Shown here one piece after another: positions 12,936 through 24,716 of a stretch of 64,000 bases of DNA. Position 1 is the first letter of the stretch; every line of letters begins with the position of its first letter. The position numbers and the translations under genes are program-made. Location of the stretch: positions 750,088-814,087 of the forward strand of contig MNCI01016492.1 of assembly GCA_015680685.1 (NCBI GenBank), written 5' to 3'. The notes beneath the pieces were generated by a model, which searched no databases, was not told the DNA's origin, and was given only the letters and a program-made list of their open reading frames with translations. The stretch is from Gnetum montanum (Eukaryota; Streptophyta; Gnetopsida; Gnetales; Gnetaceae).

Positions 12936-14547
12936 TATACCATCTAAGATCATCGGTGCAAGGCTAGAATGAAACAAACACTGAGAGATCTATAGATAGG
13001 CACAAAAGACTCTACCTTTTCTTGAGGTTGAGCTGGAACTGACGAAGGTAGAGTACCTTGGATGGTCCGCATGCGGATCAGACAAAGATTTCCCTAAACA
13101 TATGCCAATGTGCAATGCGCTAGGTTATGTGTAAACAACGTAATAAATGTAAACCAGAACATAAACATGCAGGAATATAATCAAAGAGATAAACAAGAAT
13201 GAATGAAAACTGTAACAAATATTGACCAGAAATGAAGCAACTTTATTGCAAAATGGAGATTACAGTGCATCAGTCTAAATGCGATTGTGGATCTAACATA
13301 AGTGGACGAAGAGCCCTGGTGGATGTGGAAGGATGATGGTATGTTGGTTTGGACTGCAGGTACCGCATCAAGGATGTATGGTCAATGTCCAAGGTAGAAG
13401 TCTAGCATGTAGGGTTGGTGTTTTTCAATCTTCACTTAATATTATTATTTTTTTTATCCCTCTTCCCCCCCTTCCTCGGTAGAAAATTGAGGTTTTTATA
13501 GGCTTTAGGACATGAAACTCGGATCTAGAGTGGTATGAGTGGCCGTTGGTGAGAAAAGTTTAGGTTGGATGACATGTGGCTAAGTTTCCCAAGTGCAAAG
13601 AATATTACAATTATACACCATGCTGCATGCCAGTGTGTACACACTGGGCGTGTCAACCCAACATACAAACTTGACCAATACAAAAGAATTGAACTTTACA
13701 AATGAACACTACTATTACAACAGAAAATCATGAACTTGGCCCTTCGATTTGAGCTCTGGTGTCATGAGAATGATGCCTATGTATTTTTAGCTCATTTGGA
13801 CTTGATCTGACATGGTTTTGGAAGGCTTCGAATGGCATAAGATATGCTACGCGCTGGGCATACATGCTGGGTATGCAGGTCAGTATGCAGTTTGGCTGAA
13901 TCATCTGATCAATCTCGCTTTTGGTTATGCACACTGGGCATGCAAAGTAAGTATGCTCAACGTATAGGTCATGGAATTGCATCATTTCAAGGTTGAATCT
14001 TCATTTTTGGAAGCCTGGGATGATGCCTGACAATTACCTTACCTCTGAGAGTCAATTGTAGGTGAAGATCTAGTTCTAGGATGCTTGTTCTAAGAGATCC
14101 TTGATGGTGAATGCTGAGTGTGCACGTTGGGCATGCATGAATGAAAACCCATCATTTGGAGCTCAAAATTTGATTTTCAGGTGCCTGAGAGCTACTGTGG
14201 ACCTTCAAGAAGGTCCAAGGGGATCCATACGCTCAATTCTAGCATGTTTTGGCTCATTTCTGGGGCCCAAAAGTTGCTGTACATTGGCTTGTATGCTGGC
14301 CAGCGTACAGCCTAGTCTGAACAGAGTATACTTGGTCAAAACCAAGTATTTTGAACCCAAAACATGAAATTCCCGATGTTGGATGCTGATGTAGTCACAT
14401 GTGGATCCTGGGGAACTCTTTCTTGTTCAATTATGCTCTGTTTGATGCTATTTGTGAAGTTCGCAAGTTTCGGTCATGCTAGGAAGCATCATGACTTAGC
14501 TCAATTCTTGTCCGAAAGTGCTAGGTCCAAATTATTTTGGTGTTTCA
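12936..14547 (-). repeat. 5' LTR of element A
   Basis: The left boundary aligns with the B LTR (TATACCATCTAAGATCATCG here, TGTACCACCTGAAATCGTCG in B; the terminal TG has become TA). The right boundary is the shared TGGTGTTTCA. About 1.6 kb, longer than the B and G LTRs. It contains the homologous downstream block (TTGGATGGTCCGCATGCGGA near 13060), a minus-strand TATA box, and decayed palindromic words (GGGCATACATGCTGGG) upstream of it. Open frames in this span are chance products of the repeats. Confidence 0.85.
13493..13500 (-). promoter_or_regulatory. LTR TATA box, element A
   Basis: TATAAAAA on the minus strand, at the position equivalent to the TATA boxes in the B LTRs and G LTR. Drives sense transcription of the element. 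Confidence 0.6.
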
Positions 14548-16330
14548 AGGCCCCCTCTAGGGGGTAAGCCAATGTGGAAGACTCCAAGGCACTAATTTTT
14601 CATAAATTTTGATTAGTCTTGGGCATTCATGTGCATTCCTAGGATTGTTGATGCTACTGGACATACCCAAGATCAAACATTGTTAGTTTTAAAGCTTTTA
14701 AATTGCTTGTAGAAGTTAACCCATTATTTCCATGCTAAACCCCCTAGTCATGGGATAAGCTAGCATGAAATACTCTAAGGGGCTAATTTGTAATAAATTT
14801 TGATCAATCTTGGACATGCATGTGCATTCATGGGGTTACTAGTGTTGCTGGACATCACCCAAGATCAAAATCTATTAATTTTAAGGCTATTTTATTGATT
14901 TTTTATGTTACCCCTTTCTCTCCATGTTGAGCTCCCCCTCCAAGGGGGTATGTCAACATGGAGGACTCCAAGGGACTGATTTTTGATAAATTTTTATTAG
15001 TCATGGATATGCATGTGTATTCGTGGGATTGCTAGTGCTTCTAGACATCACCTAAGATCAAAAGTTGTTAATTTTAAGGGTATTTTATTGATTTTTTCTA
15101 TTACCCCCTTATTTTCTTACTAAGTGTTCCTCCCCCTTATATGGGATATGTTAGTGTGGAGGACTCTAAGGGGCTGATTTTTGTAAAAATTTTATTAGTC
15201 TTGGACATGCATGTGCATTCTTGGGATTGTTGGTGTTGCCAAACACTGCCCAAGATCAAAACCTATAAATTTTAGAGATATTAAATTAATTTTTGAGGTT
15301 ACCCCCCTTGTTTTCATGTTGGGCCCACCTCCAGGGGTTATGTCAATGTGGAAGATCCTAATGGACTAATTTTTGACAAATTTTGATCAGTTTTGAATAT
15401 GCATGTGCATTCTTGGGGTTTTCGGTGTTGCTAGACATTAACCAAGATCAAACGTTGTCAGTTTTAAGGATTTTAAATTGGTTTTTAAAGTTACTCCCTT
15501 GTTTCCACACTAAACCTCCTATCCAACCTCCTATCCAAGGAGGTTAGCTAGTGTGGAAGACTCTAAGGGAATATGTTTTGACAAAATTTGATCAATTTTG
15601 GGCATGCATGTGCATTCCTACAGTTGCTGGACACTGCCAAAGATCAAAACTTGTTAGTTTTAAGGCTATTTTATTGATTTTTTATGTTACCCCTTTGGTT
15701 CCATGCTAAGCTCCCCTCTAGGGGGTATGTCAGTGTGGAGGATTCCAAGGGGTTAATTTTTGACAAATTTTGTTTAGTCTTGTGCATACATGTGCATATT
15801 CCTAGGGTTGCTAGTGCTACTGGACATCACCCAAGATCAAACATTGTTAATTTTAACATTATTTTATTGATTTTTTTATGCTACCCCCATATTTTCATGT
15901 TGCGGCCTTCCCCCACCCCCCCCCTCCCCCACCCTACCCCTTCTAGGGGGTATGTGAGCTTGGAGGATTCCAAGGGGTTGATTTTTGACAAATTTTGATT
16001 AGTCTTGGGCATGCATGTTCATTCTTGGGGTTATCGGTGTGCCAAACACTACCCAAGATCAAAACTTCTCAATTTTAGGTATTTTAAGTTAATTTTTGAG
16101 GTTACCCCCTTGTTTCCATGCTAAACACCCCCTCCCCCCCACCCTCCAAGGGGGTATGTTAGCATGGAAGATCATAAGGGACTAATTTTTGATAATTTTT
16201 GATTAGTTTTGGATATGTATGTACATTCCTAGGGTTTCTAGTGATTTTGGACATTGTCCAAGATAAAAAGTTGTTATTTTTAATGTTTATAAGTTAAATT
16301 TTGAAGCTACCCCCATGTTTCCATGGTGTG
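14548..16330. repeat. Element C tandem repeats, unit about 180-225 bp, each with a hairpin
   Basis: The anchor word around ATGTGCATTC recurs at 14631, 14822, 15015, 15213, 15405, 15610, 15792, 16017 and 16221. Each unit has a line like TTTTGATTAGTCTTGG, then CCCAAGATCAAA, then TTACCCCCTTG, then an inverted repeat around a C-rich/G-rich inner pair. Examples: CTCCATGTTGA (14920-14930) with TCAACATGGAG (14953-14963); CCACACTA (15505-15512) with TAGTGTGG (15549-15556); TTCCATGCTAA (16114-16124) with TTAGCATGGAA (16159-16169). Not protein-coding. Confidence 0.85.
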
Positions 16331-17302
16331 CCCCCTTTCCCCCTCCAAGGGGCTAAGCCAGGGGATAAGAACCAAGTGGGTGAAAGCCAAAAGGGTTATT
16401 GACTACCAATGATCATGAAGGGACAACAAGGGTCTCAATGTAAGAACTATGGTTACTAGAGGTTGTGGAAGAGTATTTTTATGTTATACCTCCTTAAACC
16501 CCTATGTTAGCTCCACACCAGATGCATGGAGGGAGGGTTCACCAACATGGGGTATGGTACAAGGTGTGATAGAAGGGAAAGAGGGGGTGACATGGGAGGA
16601 TCTCACACCTTATAAAGCCAACATTAGTAAAAAGGGGGTGAAATCTATTCAAGTTATAGTGAAAAAGATGTAAATTTTGATAGTTGGAACTACTATATAG
16701 TTTAAACTTGGTGAAAATAGTCAAAAATGATCAAAATAGATTACTTATTATAAGTAGTAAGTTGGGGATATGGGGGGTTTACCTCTTTACCAAAAATGGC
16801 AAGCTAAGAACGTTAGGGTGAAGCTTCATCCATGTTGGTCTCCTAGCTATCACACCCCCAAGTGTGATAGGGGGGTAAGAGGGGGTAAGCTGTGGGAATC
16901 TCACAGCTTCTAAAACCAACATTGGTGAAAGGGAGGAAAGTGGGATAGCAAAAATAGGAACCTACAGCTTTCTCAAAATGGTTTTAGAAACTACCCAAAT
17001 TCAACCATAAAGGAAGTGGGAAAGTACTTTTGATTGGTAATGATGCCAATGTTGTTTTTGTGATGAGAATTGTTGCTAAAGTTAAAGGTTGGTGTTTGGG
17101 TATTTGACACTCGATATTGGGTAACTCAACACCCAACCACCTACAACTTCAACATTTGGGTTTCTAGTATAAGGTGATGAGGGGCAACTTTGGATTTTCA
17201 AAGGGGCTTTTAGGGTTTTCACTATGAAAATCAGAAATTCCCAGTAGGTAGGGAACATTGGCTATGGGAACAATCAGATTTGACTATAGAAATTAGGAAA
17301 AG
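16331..17302 (-). other. Element C leader, non-coding
   Basis: Lies between the tandem repeats and the PBS. Similar blocks occur in the D leader (GTTACTTACTATAAATGATA there, ATTACTTATTATAAGTAGTA here). Contains short repeats of a hairpin-flank type near 16500-16620 and 16840-16920 (AAGCCAACATTAGT and AAACCAACATTGGT). No gene is supported. Confidence 0.55.
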
Positions 17303-17320
17303 TTCCTCCTTCTAGCATCA
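17303..17320 (-). other. Primer binding site, element C
   Basis: The plus strand reads TTCCTCCTTCTAGCATCA, matching the A and B sites with transitions, six bases before the LTR start TATTGCAAATGG at 17327. Confidence 0.65.
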
Positions 17321-17326
17321 AGAAAT

Positions 17327-18550
17327 TATTGCAAATGGAAAATCTTAGTTGCTAGAGAAAACTAAGGATTCTTGGTCACAAGCAACCTTAGCCCTGAATC
17401 CCCCAGGCCCTCAACAAGAAACATGGGATTCAAGATGCCCTAGACAATTCGATAGATCACCTAGGGACTTAGGGGGGTGCAAAATGGGGATGTAACAAAA
17501 GTATAGAAATATTCAAATCTATGAAATAATGCATTGAAATATAACAATTATATATTCAACTGCACATAATTTGAAATCATAAATTTCATTAAATAAACAA
17601 AAAAAGAGTTCAACGATGTGTACAAAATTGTTGTCCAAGAGGGACACAAAATGGGTTCACTTGGGCAGGGGCTCAAAGTCCATTGAAGACACAATCAACT
17701 CTATAATTTGGTATCTCTACCATTCCTAATGCTCTCTAACTTCCTTTGTCTCCACCTCAAATTTGTAACATTGTTTGATGTTGGGGTTTATGGAAATGTG
17801 AAGGATTAGGGTGACCAAAGTGTAGCATGTTTGGATTTGGTGATTCCAACTGGGTGATGTTGACATGCAGAGCTCACAAATCCAAAGGGGGGAGTAACAG
17901 GAGCAATTTGTAGGGGTTCCATGCTAATAGGCCCTAAGAAGCTATGTTTTTGCTAAGGAAGCAAGAGCTCTTAGATGTCAAAATGCCAAAGGTGCTAAAT
18001 TTCCAAAGTTTGGAATCTTGAAATGGTGCTAAGGTTTGGTTTCTTATAGGGTTATGGACAAGATTCAATCTACAAATTGGTTACAATGGCTAACACGATT
18101 GGCTAAAAATTGACTACCAAATTACTAATTGATTGGCTGAAAATTGACTACCAAATTTCTTATTGATTGGTTGCAAATTGGCTACCAAATTGCTAAAAAT
18201 TAGCTACCATGTTCAAGGGTGGTAGGTGAGATCGATCCCCATGCATCCTAGGTTTCTAGCCCCTCCACATTATCTAAGACCCTCTCTCCTAGCTAGTTGA
18301 CCCAGGGTGGGGGTGAGCGGAGGGAGCGAGGGAGCGAGGGGTGGGAAGAGTGTCAATGTTGAGGGAGGATAGAAAGTAAATGATAGGGGTGAAGGTCAAT
18401 CCCTCTAGGCTAGGTCACACTCCTTTCCATGCTAGGGTAGGTGAGTTCTACCCCCTTGCACTCCTCCATGCTAGCCTTAAAGTCTCCTATCTAGCTTACC
18501 CCCTTATAGGGGTAATGTCAGTGTAGAGAAATATATACCCCCCCCCCCCC
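17327..18550 (-). repeat. 5' LTR of element C (right end approximate)
   Basis: Homologous to the LTR starting at 46148 in element D: both begin TATTGCAAnTGG and share blocks such as AAACAAAAAAAGAnTTCA and GATGTGTA. A minus-strand TATA-like TATAAGAAA lies near 18035-18043. The right part has a GAGGGAGCGAGG simple repeat near 18310-18345 and a poly-C run near 18540. The end is not clear. I place it near the poly-C run. The stretch from there to 18780 shows nothing I recognise. Confidence 0.55.
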
Positions 18551-18779
18551 AATAAAACCTATTAAATTGCCATTTTTGGCATTTCAAAATGCATTTTTTA
18601 CTTCCCCAAGACCAAATATAAACAATATGTAACCTTTTTAACTTAGAGAATGAGGCTTTTGTCACCTATGAAGCACTTTTCAACCCCAGAAGTATGAAAC
18701 ATGTGAGATTGCCTCTTTATGGGTTGCAACCTTCACATATACAATAAAATACTACCTCAGATTCCATGGAATGGGATTA

Positions 18780-20350
18780 CAAAGTTTTAAACATGCAAAT
18801 TTGATGGTGTTTCAATAGACAGATTCAACATGAAAAGATTTAGATGGTGTTCTTATGCAAGATGGAAAGGTAGTGACCTATGGTTCTAAATAACTAAAAT
18901 CTCATTAGATTATATGCCAAATTCATGGTCTAGGTTTGTCCAATTATATTTGTTATTAAGATTTGGATAGATGACTTGTATGGTGGGTATATTGTATTTT
19001 GGATAGATCATAAGATTTTTCAATACATTATGAATAAACCATAGTTAAATATGAGATAGAGATGATGTATAGATTTGTTGATAGATTTTGATTTTACTAT
19101 GTAATATCATCCTAGCAATGGAAATAAGGTGGCAGATACACTAAGTATGATAGCTAGAAAAATATATATTATTTTACCTAATCTTAAGGATGAAATAACT
19201 TTGCAGTAGCTTTTAGATTCTTAGTGTTAGGGGAAGATCATGAATCTTTCTCTCACATACCCAAAATTTTTAGTTGATAAGTCTAGCATGTTTAGGTATA
19301 ATAATATGTGTCGATGGTAGTCATATAAAAGCTTCTTGATGAGGCTTATTTGAAAAAATTTTAAATGCACCCAAGTAGTGATAACATGTATAAAAATATC
19401 AAGAGGCAATATTGATAACCTAATATGAAAAAATATATGGATGCATATATTTCTAAGTGTTTCATGTCAATAGGTGAAGGTAGAGAATTAGAGAGCTAGT
19501 GGTTGTATTCATCCACACACCATTCTAGTGCCAAAATGGAAAATCATTAGTATGAATCTCATCAATGGTTTGACTCATAATATGTATGGGAAATATTATA
19601 TTTTTATGAACATAGATATTTTAACCAAATATTTCTACTTCTTGGCCATAAAAGTAATAATCATCATAGAGGAGATTACTCTATTTTTCTTATAAGAGAT
19701 TATTAGGTTACATGGGTTTCCAAATAAGATTATGTTAGACAAAGATCCTAAGTTTAGTTTTAGTTTTTTATGGTCTTTTTAGAAGATTTTGAGCTTATTG
19801 CTAAATTTAGTTTAGGATATGACCATCAAACAAATGATCAGATAGAAAGAATGAATTAAATATTAGAGGACATGCTTCAAGCATGTACTTTGGACTATAG
19901 AGATAGTTGGGATAGAATTTCTTCATTGGTATAATTTTCTTACTATAATATTTATTAGTCATCCTTGAAATTAGTACTTATGAAGTGTTTTATGGTAGAG
20001 CTTGTCATAAATCTATTACTAAGATTCTATAGAAAATATCCAGAAGACTAGCATAGACATCATTCATGAGACTTTAAAATAGATCAAGGTGGTCATAAAT
20101 AGACTATGGGTAATGTAGGATAGGTATATAAAGTATGATAATAATAAGAGGTAACCTTAAAATTTAGGATTAATGATCATGTTTTATTTAAGGATTTATC
20201 ATTAAAATGGATCATGAGTTTTGGTAGAAATAAAAAGTTAGATCCCTTAATTCTTTTCCAATTTTAGGGAAAACTGATGATGTTGTCTATTAGTCTAATA
20301 TTTCATAATAGTTCAAATTAGTTAATGATGTATTTTATGTTTCAATATTG
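18780..20350 (+). pseudogene. Decayed chromovirus-like RNase H and integrase fragment
   Basis: Plus-strand translation, with many stops and shifts, gives recognisable pieces in order. RNase H: GVLMQDGKVVTYGSK (about 18855-18900), then LDRS for the usual WTDHKSL, then RWMEF-like and HPSNGNKVADTLS-like pieces to 19160. Integrase: LSLGYDHQTNDQIERMN (about 19805-19855), LEDMLQACTLDYRDSWD (about 19860-19915), and RINDHVLFKDLSLKWIM (about 20160-20215) at the C-terminal GDxVFLK region. These blocks are typical of chromovirus pol and unlike the Tat or Athila elements here. No RT, gag or chromodomain was found. Far too broken to function. Confidence 0.7.
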
Positions 20351-20900
20351 AAAAAGTATGTTACAGATCCTAGTTACAAGATAAATATGTTACGGATCCT
20401 ATTTTTAAGGATAATGGTCATTGTGCTACATTAAGGTCTTATGATTGTATAGTGTGATGGTTTCAAGGCTCAATGTTTGGGTACATAAGGTCAACTTGGT
20501 CAACATCATGAGAGGGATTTATAAAGTCCTTAAGGCTAGTTGAGTTTGCTTCCTTATTCTCTTAGCTAAATTTGCATGACAACATAAGCACATCAAGTGG
20601 CACTTGTGTAACAAAATGATAAAAATTAATAAAACCACAAAATAATGCTAATAATAAAGTAAAATGCTATAGTGATAATGCATAGATAATATGAAACGTT
20701 GTAACACATGTCATAGAAGTATCCAAGTAATGTCAAAAAAAGGATATAAGCAATACAAGGTAATGTAGAGTCAAACATGATTAAGGATGGTTACACTTTT
20801 GTTAGTTTTAGGGCTTAGTGGCTCATGGCCATAAGTTGTCAAATGGTGGTTAGGCAAGGTCAAACCCTACATATAATACCAATCAAAGGCTAAAAAAGGG
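20351..20900. other. Unassigned non-coding stretch
   Basis: AT-rich, no supported ORF. Could be the 3' region or LTR of the chromovirus-like fragment to its left, or more of element D. There is nothing to decide this. Confidence 0.4.
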
Positions 20901-22158
20901 TCAAAAAAGGCTATAATAGAGAGAATAAGATAAACATGAAGTTATGTATGGGCTCTTTAAGACCAAGGAGGTTAACCATGAAAAACAAGGGCAAAAACAA
21001 GTTAACGAATCATGAAATAAGGTCAAATCAAGCAAGATGGATAATATGTAATAAGATTTATAGGTTAAAAAGAGTTATATTTTTGCTATTTTTAGGCATT
21101 AGTGAGCCATGGTTTAAGGCTACAAGACTGTTTGATGTTTGGAAACCAACAGAGGCTATTTCTAGGCTATTTGTATTGAAAAAGCAAGGGTGTTAATGCT
21201 GCCATGTTGGACTCCCCTATTTCATGCTAGTGAACATGGAAGGGATGACCCCTAGCATGGATGAAAAATCCAAATAAATTTCTAGGCTCATTCTAATCAA
21301 TTTTCAACTTTCGATGGCTTGCATGTTAGTGCAATTAACTACGGAAGGAAATAGGTAAGTTTTATCATCATTTTTAACCCTTGGATCCTCACTTTTGAGC
21401 TTGAAAATTCATGCTAGCTAACATGGAGCTATTGTGGAGACCACTAGAAGTATATTACATGACATCTAGAAGACAAAAATTGGGATTCTAGGGTCTTCTT
21501 AAGGTACTGCAGGGCTATATCTATTAGAATTTATCACTTTAGAGGTCATAAAAGATGAAAAAGCATGCTTTGAATCTTCACCCCTTCTTTTCCACATTGG
21601 CCAGTGTGGATAGGAGGGGGCTTACTATGTATAATCTAAATCTAGGCTAAAATAAGGTTAAACTAAGTTGCATACACATCTAGAACTAAGATCTAGTAGT
21701 TGTACATCCTCTAGTTACATTTTGGAGCCATTTTAGAGGCTTTTGAGTGTAAAAGAAAGTTGGAATAGGTTCCATCCTTTTTTCCATGCTGAGCATGGTG
21801 GCCTCAACATGGAAGAATGGGGTGCACTTGTTCTTTAGATTTGGGATGGTCTTGAAGCACATTAACCAATCTTCTAGTCTTTTAGGACTGTAGACTATGA
21901 TTTCCAAAGTTTTTGATTGATTTTGACCTTTTTTGGAGGTTGCATAAGGCTATGTAAGGTTACATCTGTCTTGATCCATGTTATGGATGTTGCTTTAGCA
22001 TGGAAGATGAGAGTTCATGAGATTTAGAGGCCTAAGAAAGGTTTAATAGGCATCAACATAAGGCTATGAGGTCTTAGGCCTTTTTGGTGTATGTTTTTGA
22101 TCTCTAGGAGAGTCCATCTATTATCAAAAATCAAAAGCCAACTCCTCTAAGATGGTTC
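20900..22158 (-). mobile_element. Element D, left part (tandem-repeat region, interrupted by element B)
   Basis: Diverged units of the same hairpin-bearing repeat as 39.9-42.7 kb. Example: TTCCATGCTGAG (21782-21793) pairs with CTCAACATGGAA (21803-21814) at 11 of 12 positions, and TCCACATTGG with CCAGTGTGGA near 21590-21615. Its right edge is the insertion point of B: GGTTC at 22154-22158 continues as GGTTC at 39880. The far 3' end and LTR of D were not found. Confidence 0.65.
22154..22158. repeat. Target site duplication of element B, left copy
   Basis: GGTTC directly before the left LTR. The identical GGTTC follows the right LTR at 39880-39884. This fixes both ends of element B. Confidence 0.9.
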
Positions 22159-23405
22159 TGTACCGCTTGAAATCGTCGGTCACCAGCTGGAAGGAAACAG
22201 AGACCGTGGGATTNCAGGACGCGCACAGAAGATCCTACCTTCACCTGAGGGCAAGCTAGAATGCACAAAGGTAGAGTACCTTGGGTGGTNATTGGATGGT
22301 CCGCACGCAGATCAGACAAGGATTTACCTACACGTATGGCGAAGTGCTATCCGCTGAGTTATGTGTAAACAGCGTAAACGGGCGTAAACGAGGGCGTGAA
22401 CGGCGTAGCAGATATGAACAGGGCATAAACGTAAACGAGCGTAAACAGAAAACATGAAAGAAATTAGCGTAAACTGTAAACAGTGGTATTACAGAGTCAG
22501 AATATAGTGCACTAGTCTAACGCAATTGTGATGAACACAAGGTGGACGAAAAGCCCTGGTGAATGCAAGGATAGCTGGGCTGGTATATGCTGTAGGTGCG
22601 GCGTAGAGACTGTGTGCACGACGTACAGGTTTTCTAGCGTAAGAGGGTTTTAGCTCTGGTGCGTAGCATAAATGTCTCTGGTATGCTCTGGGATTTTTGC
22701 CAACCATCCGAGTGAAGTGGAAAAGTGGGGTTTTTATACCGGTTGTTACGCTAGACTCGGGTTAGGAGACATGTGGCGCGTTGACCGGGTGCATACAATT
22801 TACAAATATACAACATATTACATCTGCTGGGCATATACGCGAGGCATATACGCTACATCAGGCCGGTGTACACGCTGGGCGTATACGTTGGACGCGTTGG
22901 GCAGGTGTGAACTTGGGTGGAGATGCCATGGATGCTGGGTGTACATGTTGAGTGTACACGTCGACAATGACTCGGCGTATACACCAGGCGTGTATGCTGA
23001 TGGTTGCCGACTTGCTTCAATTCTTTCTCTTTAGTGCTGTCTTCATTCTGTCATTAAGACTTCATCGTCGGGTGCGTGCATGTGTGGTGCCGAGCATACA
23101 GGCGAGGCGTGTACATCAGGCACGTAAGTCGAATGTCTACACTGGGCGTATACGTTGGAGATGTCAGGCGTATACGCTGAGCATATACGCTGTTGATGCC
23201 GGGTGTATACGCTAGGTGTATACGCTGTTGATGCTAGGCATATACGCTGGGCATATACGCTGGTACTACACACTTAGTGAAAATTAAGCCTTTTGATTCC
23301 AGAAGTTGCAATGTGTGACACCAAATGTAGCCATGGCCGTTCGTGGGTCCTAGGGACCTACTTCTTGCTGGGGAAGTACCAAGCTTGAAATTTTGTGGTG
23401 TTTCA
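22159..23405 (-). repeat. 3' LTR of element B
   Basis: Starts TGTACCGCTTGAAATCGTCG and ends TGTGGTGTTTCA. Matches the right LTR over its whole length. Minus-strand TATAAAAA at 22731-22738. GCGTATACGC-type palindromes fill about 22830-23270. Ns near 22214 and 22290; the second sits at an apparent 10-base local duplication absent from the other LTR, likely an assembly artefact. Confidence 0.92.
22830..23275. repeat. GCGTATACGC palindrome array in B 3' LTR
   Basis: More than a dozen exact or one-off copies of the self-complementary 10-mer GCGTATACGC and its CATATACGC, CGTGTACGC variants, spaced about 15-25 bases, lying in U3 just upstream of the LTR TATA box in the direction of transcription. 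Confidence 0.8.
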
Positions 23406-23419
23406 TTGGCCCCTCTTTG
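23406..23419 (-). other. Polypurine tract of element B
   Basis: On the minus strand CAAAGAGGGGCCAA runs directly into the 3' LTR's first TG. It is the expected plus-strand DNA primer site. Element G has the same tract at 62036-62049. Confidence 0.8.
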
Positions 23420-23459
23420 TTGACGCCTGGAGGAATCGACCCGAGAAGCATCGACAAAG
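23415..23459. other. Conserved hairpin beside the polypurine tract, element B
   Basis: CTTTGTTGACGCCT pairs with AGAAGCATCGACAAAG across a GGAGGAATCGACCCG loop. Element G has the same hairpin at 62045-62089 with paired changes (GACGC to GACAC on one arm, GCATC to GTGTC on the other). Confidence 0.55.
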
Positions 23460-24716
23460 AAGTGCAAAACACCACAAGCAACTTGATATAGACTTCGTTC
23501 TTTGCCACTTGACTAGACGTCATCGCACCGTGTTTAGTAGTACATGGGATCGAAAAAGGGAAATGTGTAGCTGATAGGAGAAGAGAGATTGTGGGAATTG
23601 GTGACTCTTCAGGAAATTATGCTGGGAGATGGGGTGCTCGAGTGTGCGGCATGCCGGTACTTGTCAATAGCCATTGTTTAGCAGACTCGGAGTTCAGACA
23701 TGCGATGGGCATTCTTTGGCGGAACAAGGCTCTTGGTTAGTATTCAAGAGGACTTGTTGGCAAGACCAAAGCCACGGGGAGATGTGTTACATGCTTTGGA
23801 GGAACAGGGCCCATGTTTAATGTTTAGGGGGACCTGTTGGTGGAGAGCCAGAGCCATGCAACTATATGCTTCTTGACCATTTTAGACATGAGTACTTGGT
23901 TTCGAGACAACTGCCCTCCCGCCTGGGGCTTATATGGGAAGTTCCAGGAGTCTCATTTTTTTTTTTTAGGAAATCATAAACTTTGCATTGATTTTGTACT
24001 CATGTGCGACAATACGTGACAACATGTTGAAAATTTTGGGTGTGATGGATGTATCAGAGGTATGATTGAATAAAATGTGTTTGTGAATGGATAGGGAATG
24101 AGTCGGTGAATGGGGATGTACTAGTGAATGGTTTGATTTAGTCTCGCCACATGTGCTATGAACATTGTCCCATCTTGTTGCTTGTGACAAAATGCATTCT
24201 TGTGCAAAAACCTCTGGGTGTCATCCTGCAAACATAACTCCAAGGAGACAAGAAAACCATGAGTGAATGATTGAGCTTAGACTTACACAGCGGAGGACTG
24301 CATATCAATAGTAGCAGCCTCGGTAGGATCCTCTGATGGCAGGCGATGCAGTGATGAAGCTTAAATGTGGCGGCAAATTGATGAACCAGAGATGAACTTG
24401 CCAGTTTAGAGTCTTGGCGGACTATCATGGGTTAGTTTTGTGTCGTAACCCATTGGACATTGCCTGTTTAGCGTCGTGGCAGATGTTACATTGCCAGTTT
24501 TTAGTCTTAGCAGACTATGAGGAGGCAAGCTAGTTTATAGTCTTAGCGGACTCCGATGGTTGTGATGGTGGAAGTTTACTATCGTGCCAGACAGGTGCTA
24601 GTTTATTATCATTACGGACACTGTGGGCTATTAGTTTATTGTCCTGATGCCAGGACTAGCTGTGGTATCAGTTTATAGTCATGATTCTAGGACTAACACG
24701 TACCTGAGCTTGTACG
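23460..24716 (-). other. Element B 3' untranslated region with module-boundary repeats
   Basis: No coding sequence is supported. From about 24430 to 24700 there are about eight degenerate copies of the AGTTTAnnGTCnTnnCGGAC repeat, for example TAGTTTATAGTCTTAGCGGA near 24530. The rest (23460-24420) is similar to element G 62090-62980 at the nucleotide level, but its plus-strand frames are not shared. Confidence 0.65.

Larger units (their letters stand above)
1..14547 (-). mobile_element. Element A: Tat-lineage Ty3/gypsy LTR retrotransposon, 3' part cut off by window edge
   Basis: Read on the minus strand, the order from right to left is 5' LTR (12936-14547), primer binding site, leader, gag, protease, a block holding an oppositely oriented multi-exon gene, then RT, RNase H, a second acquired-type RNase H and the first residues of integrase. 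The integrase body and 3' LTR lie left of base 1. The order matches element B segment by segment. The acquired RNase H assigns it to the Tat lineage. Coding parts carry several stops and the LTR has lost most CG dinucleotides that B and G still have, so it looks older than B. It sits in the tandem repeats of element C. Its target duplication cannot be checked because the left end is missing. Confidence 0.9.
14548..18550 (-). mobile_element. Element C: gag-less, tandem-repeat-bearing non-autonomous Tat-like element (partial)
   Basis: Minus strand, right to left: LTR (from 17327; right end unclear), PBS of the A/B type at 17303-17320, a non-coding leader, then about 1.8 kb of 180-225-bp tandem repeats. 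No gag, protease or pol is present. Leader and LTR are homologous to element D, which keeps a gag. The left part is interrupted by element A and the rest lies outside the window. CG dinucleotides are almost absent, so it is old. Confidence 0.7.

Noticed and set aside
14548-16330. Regularly spaced repeats that might suggest a CRISPR array
   Set aside because: Units are about 180-225 bp, imperfect, contain no short identical repeat with unique spacers, and lie in plant retroelement DNA.
16449-16673. 74-codon plus-strand frame in element C's leader
   Set aside because: No similarity to any element protein and not kept in D's leader; likely chance.
23043-23467. Several overlapping frames on both strands in the LTRs of B and G with repeated Tyr/Ser/Val/Pro residues
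   Set aside because: They arise from the GCGTATACGC word array, occur in all frames and lack ATG or codon conservation between LTR copies.
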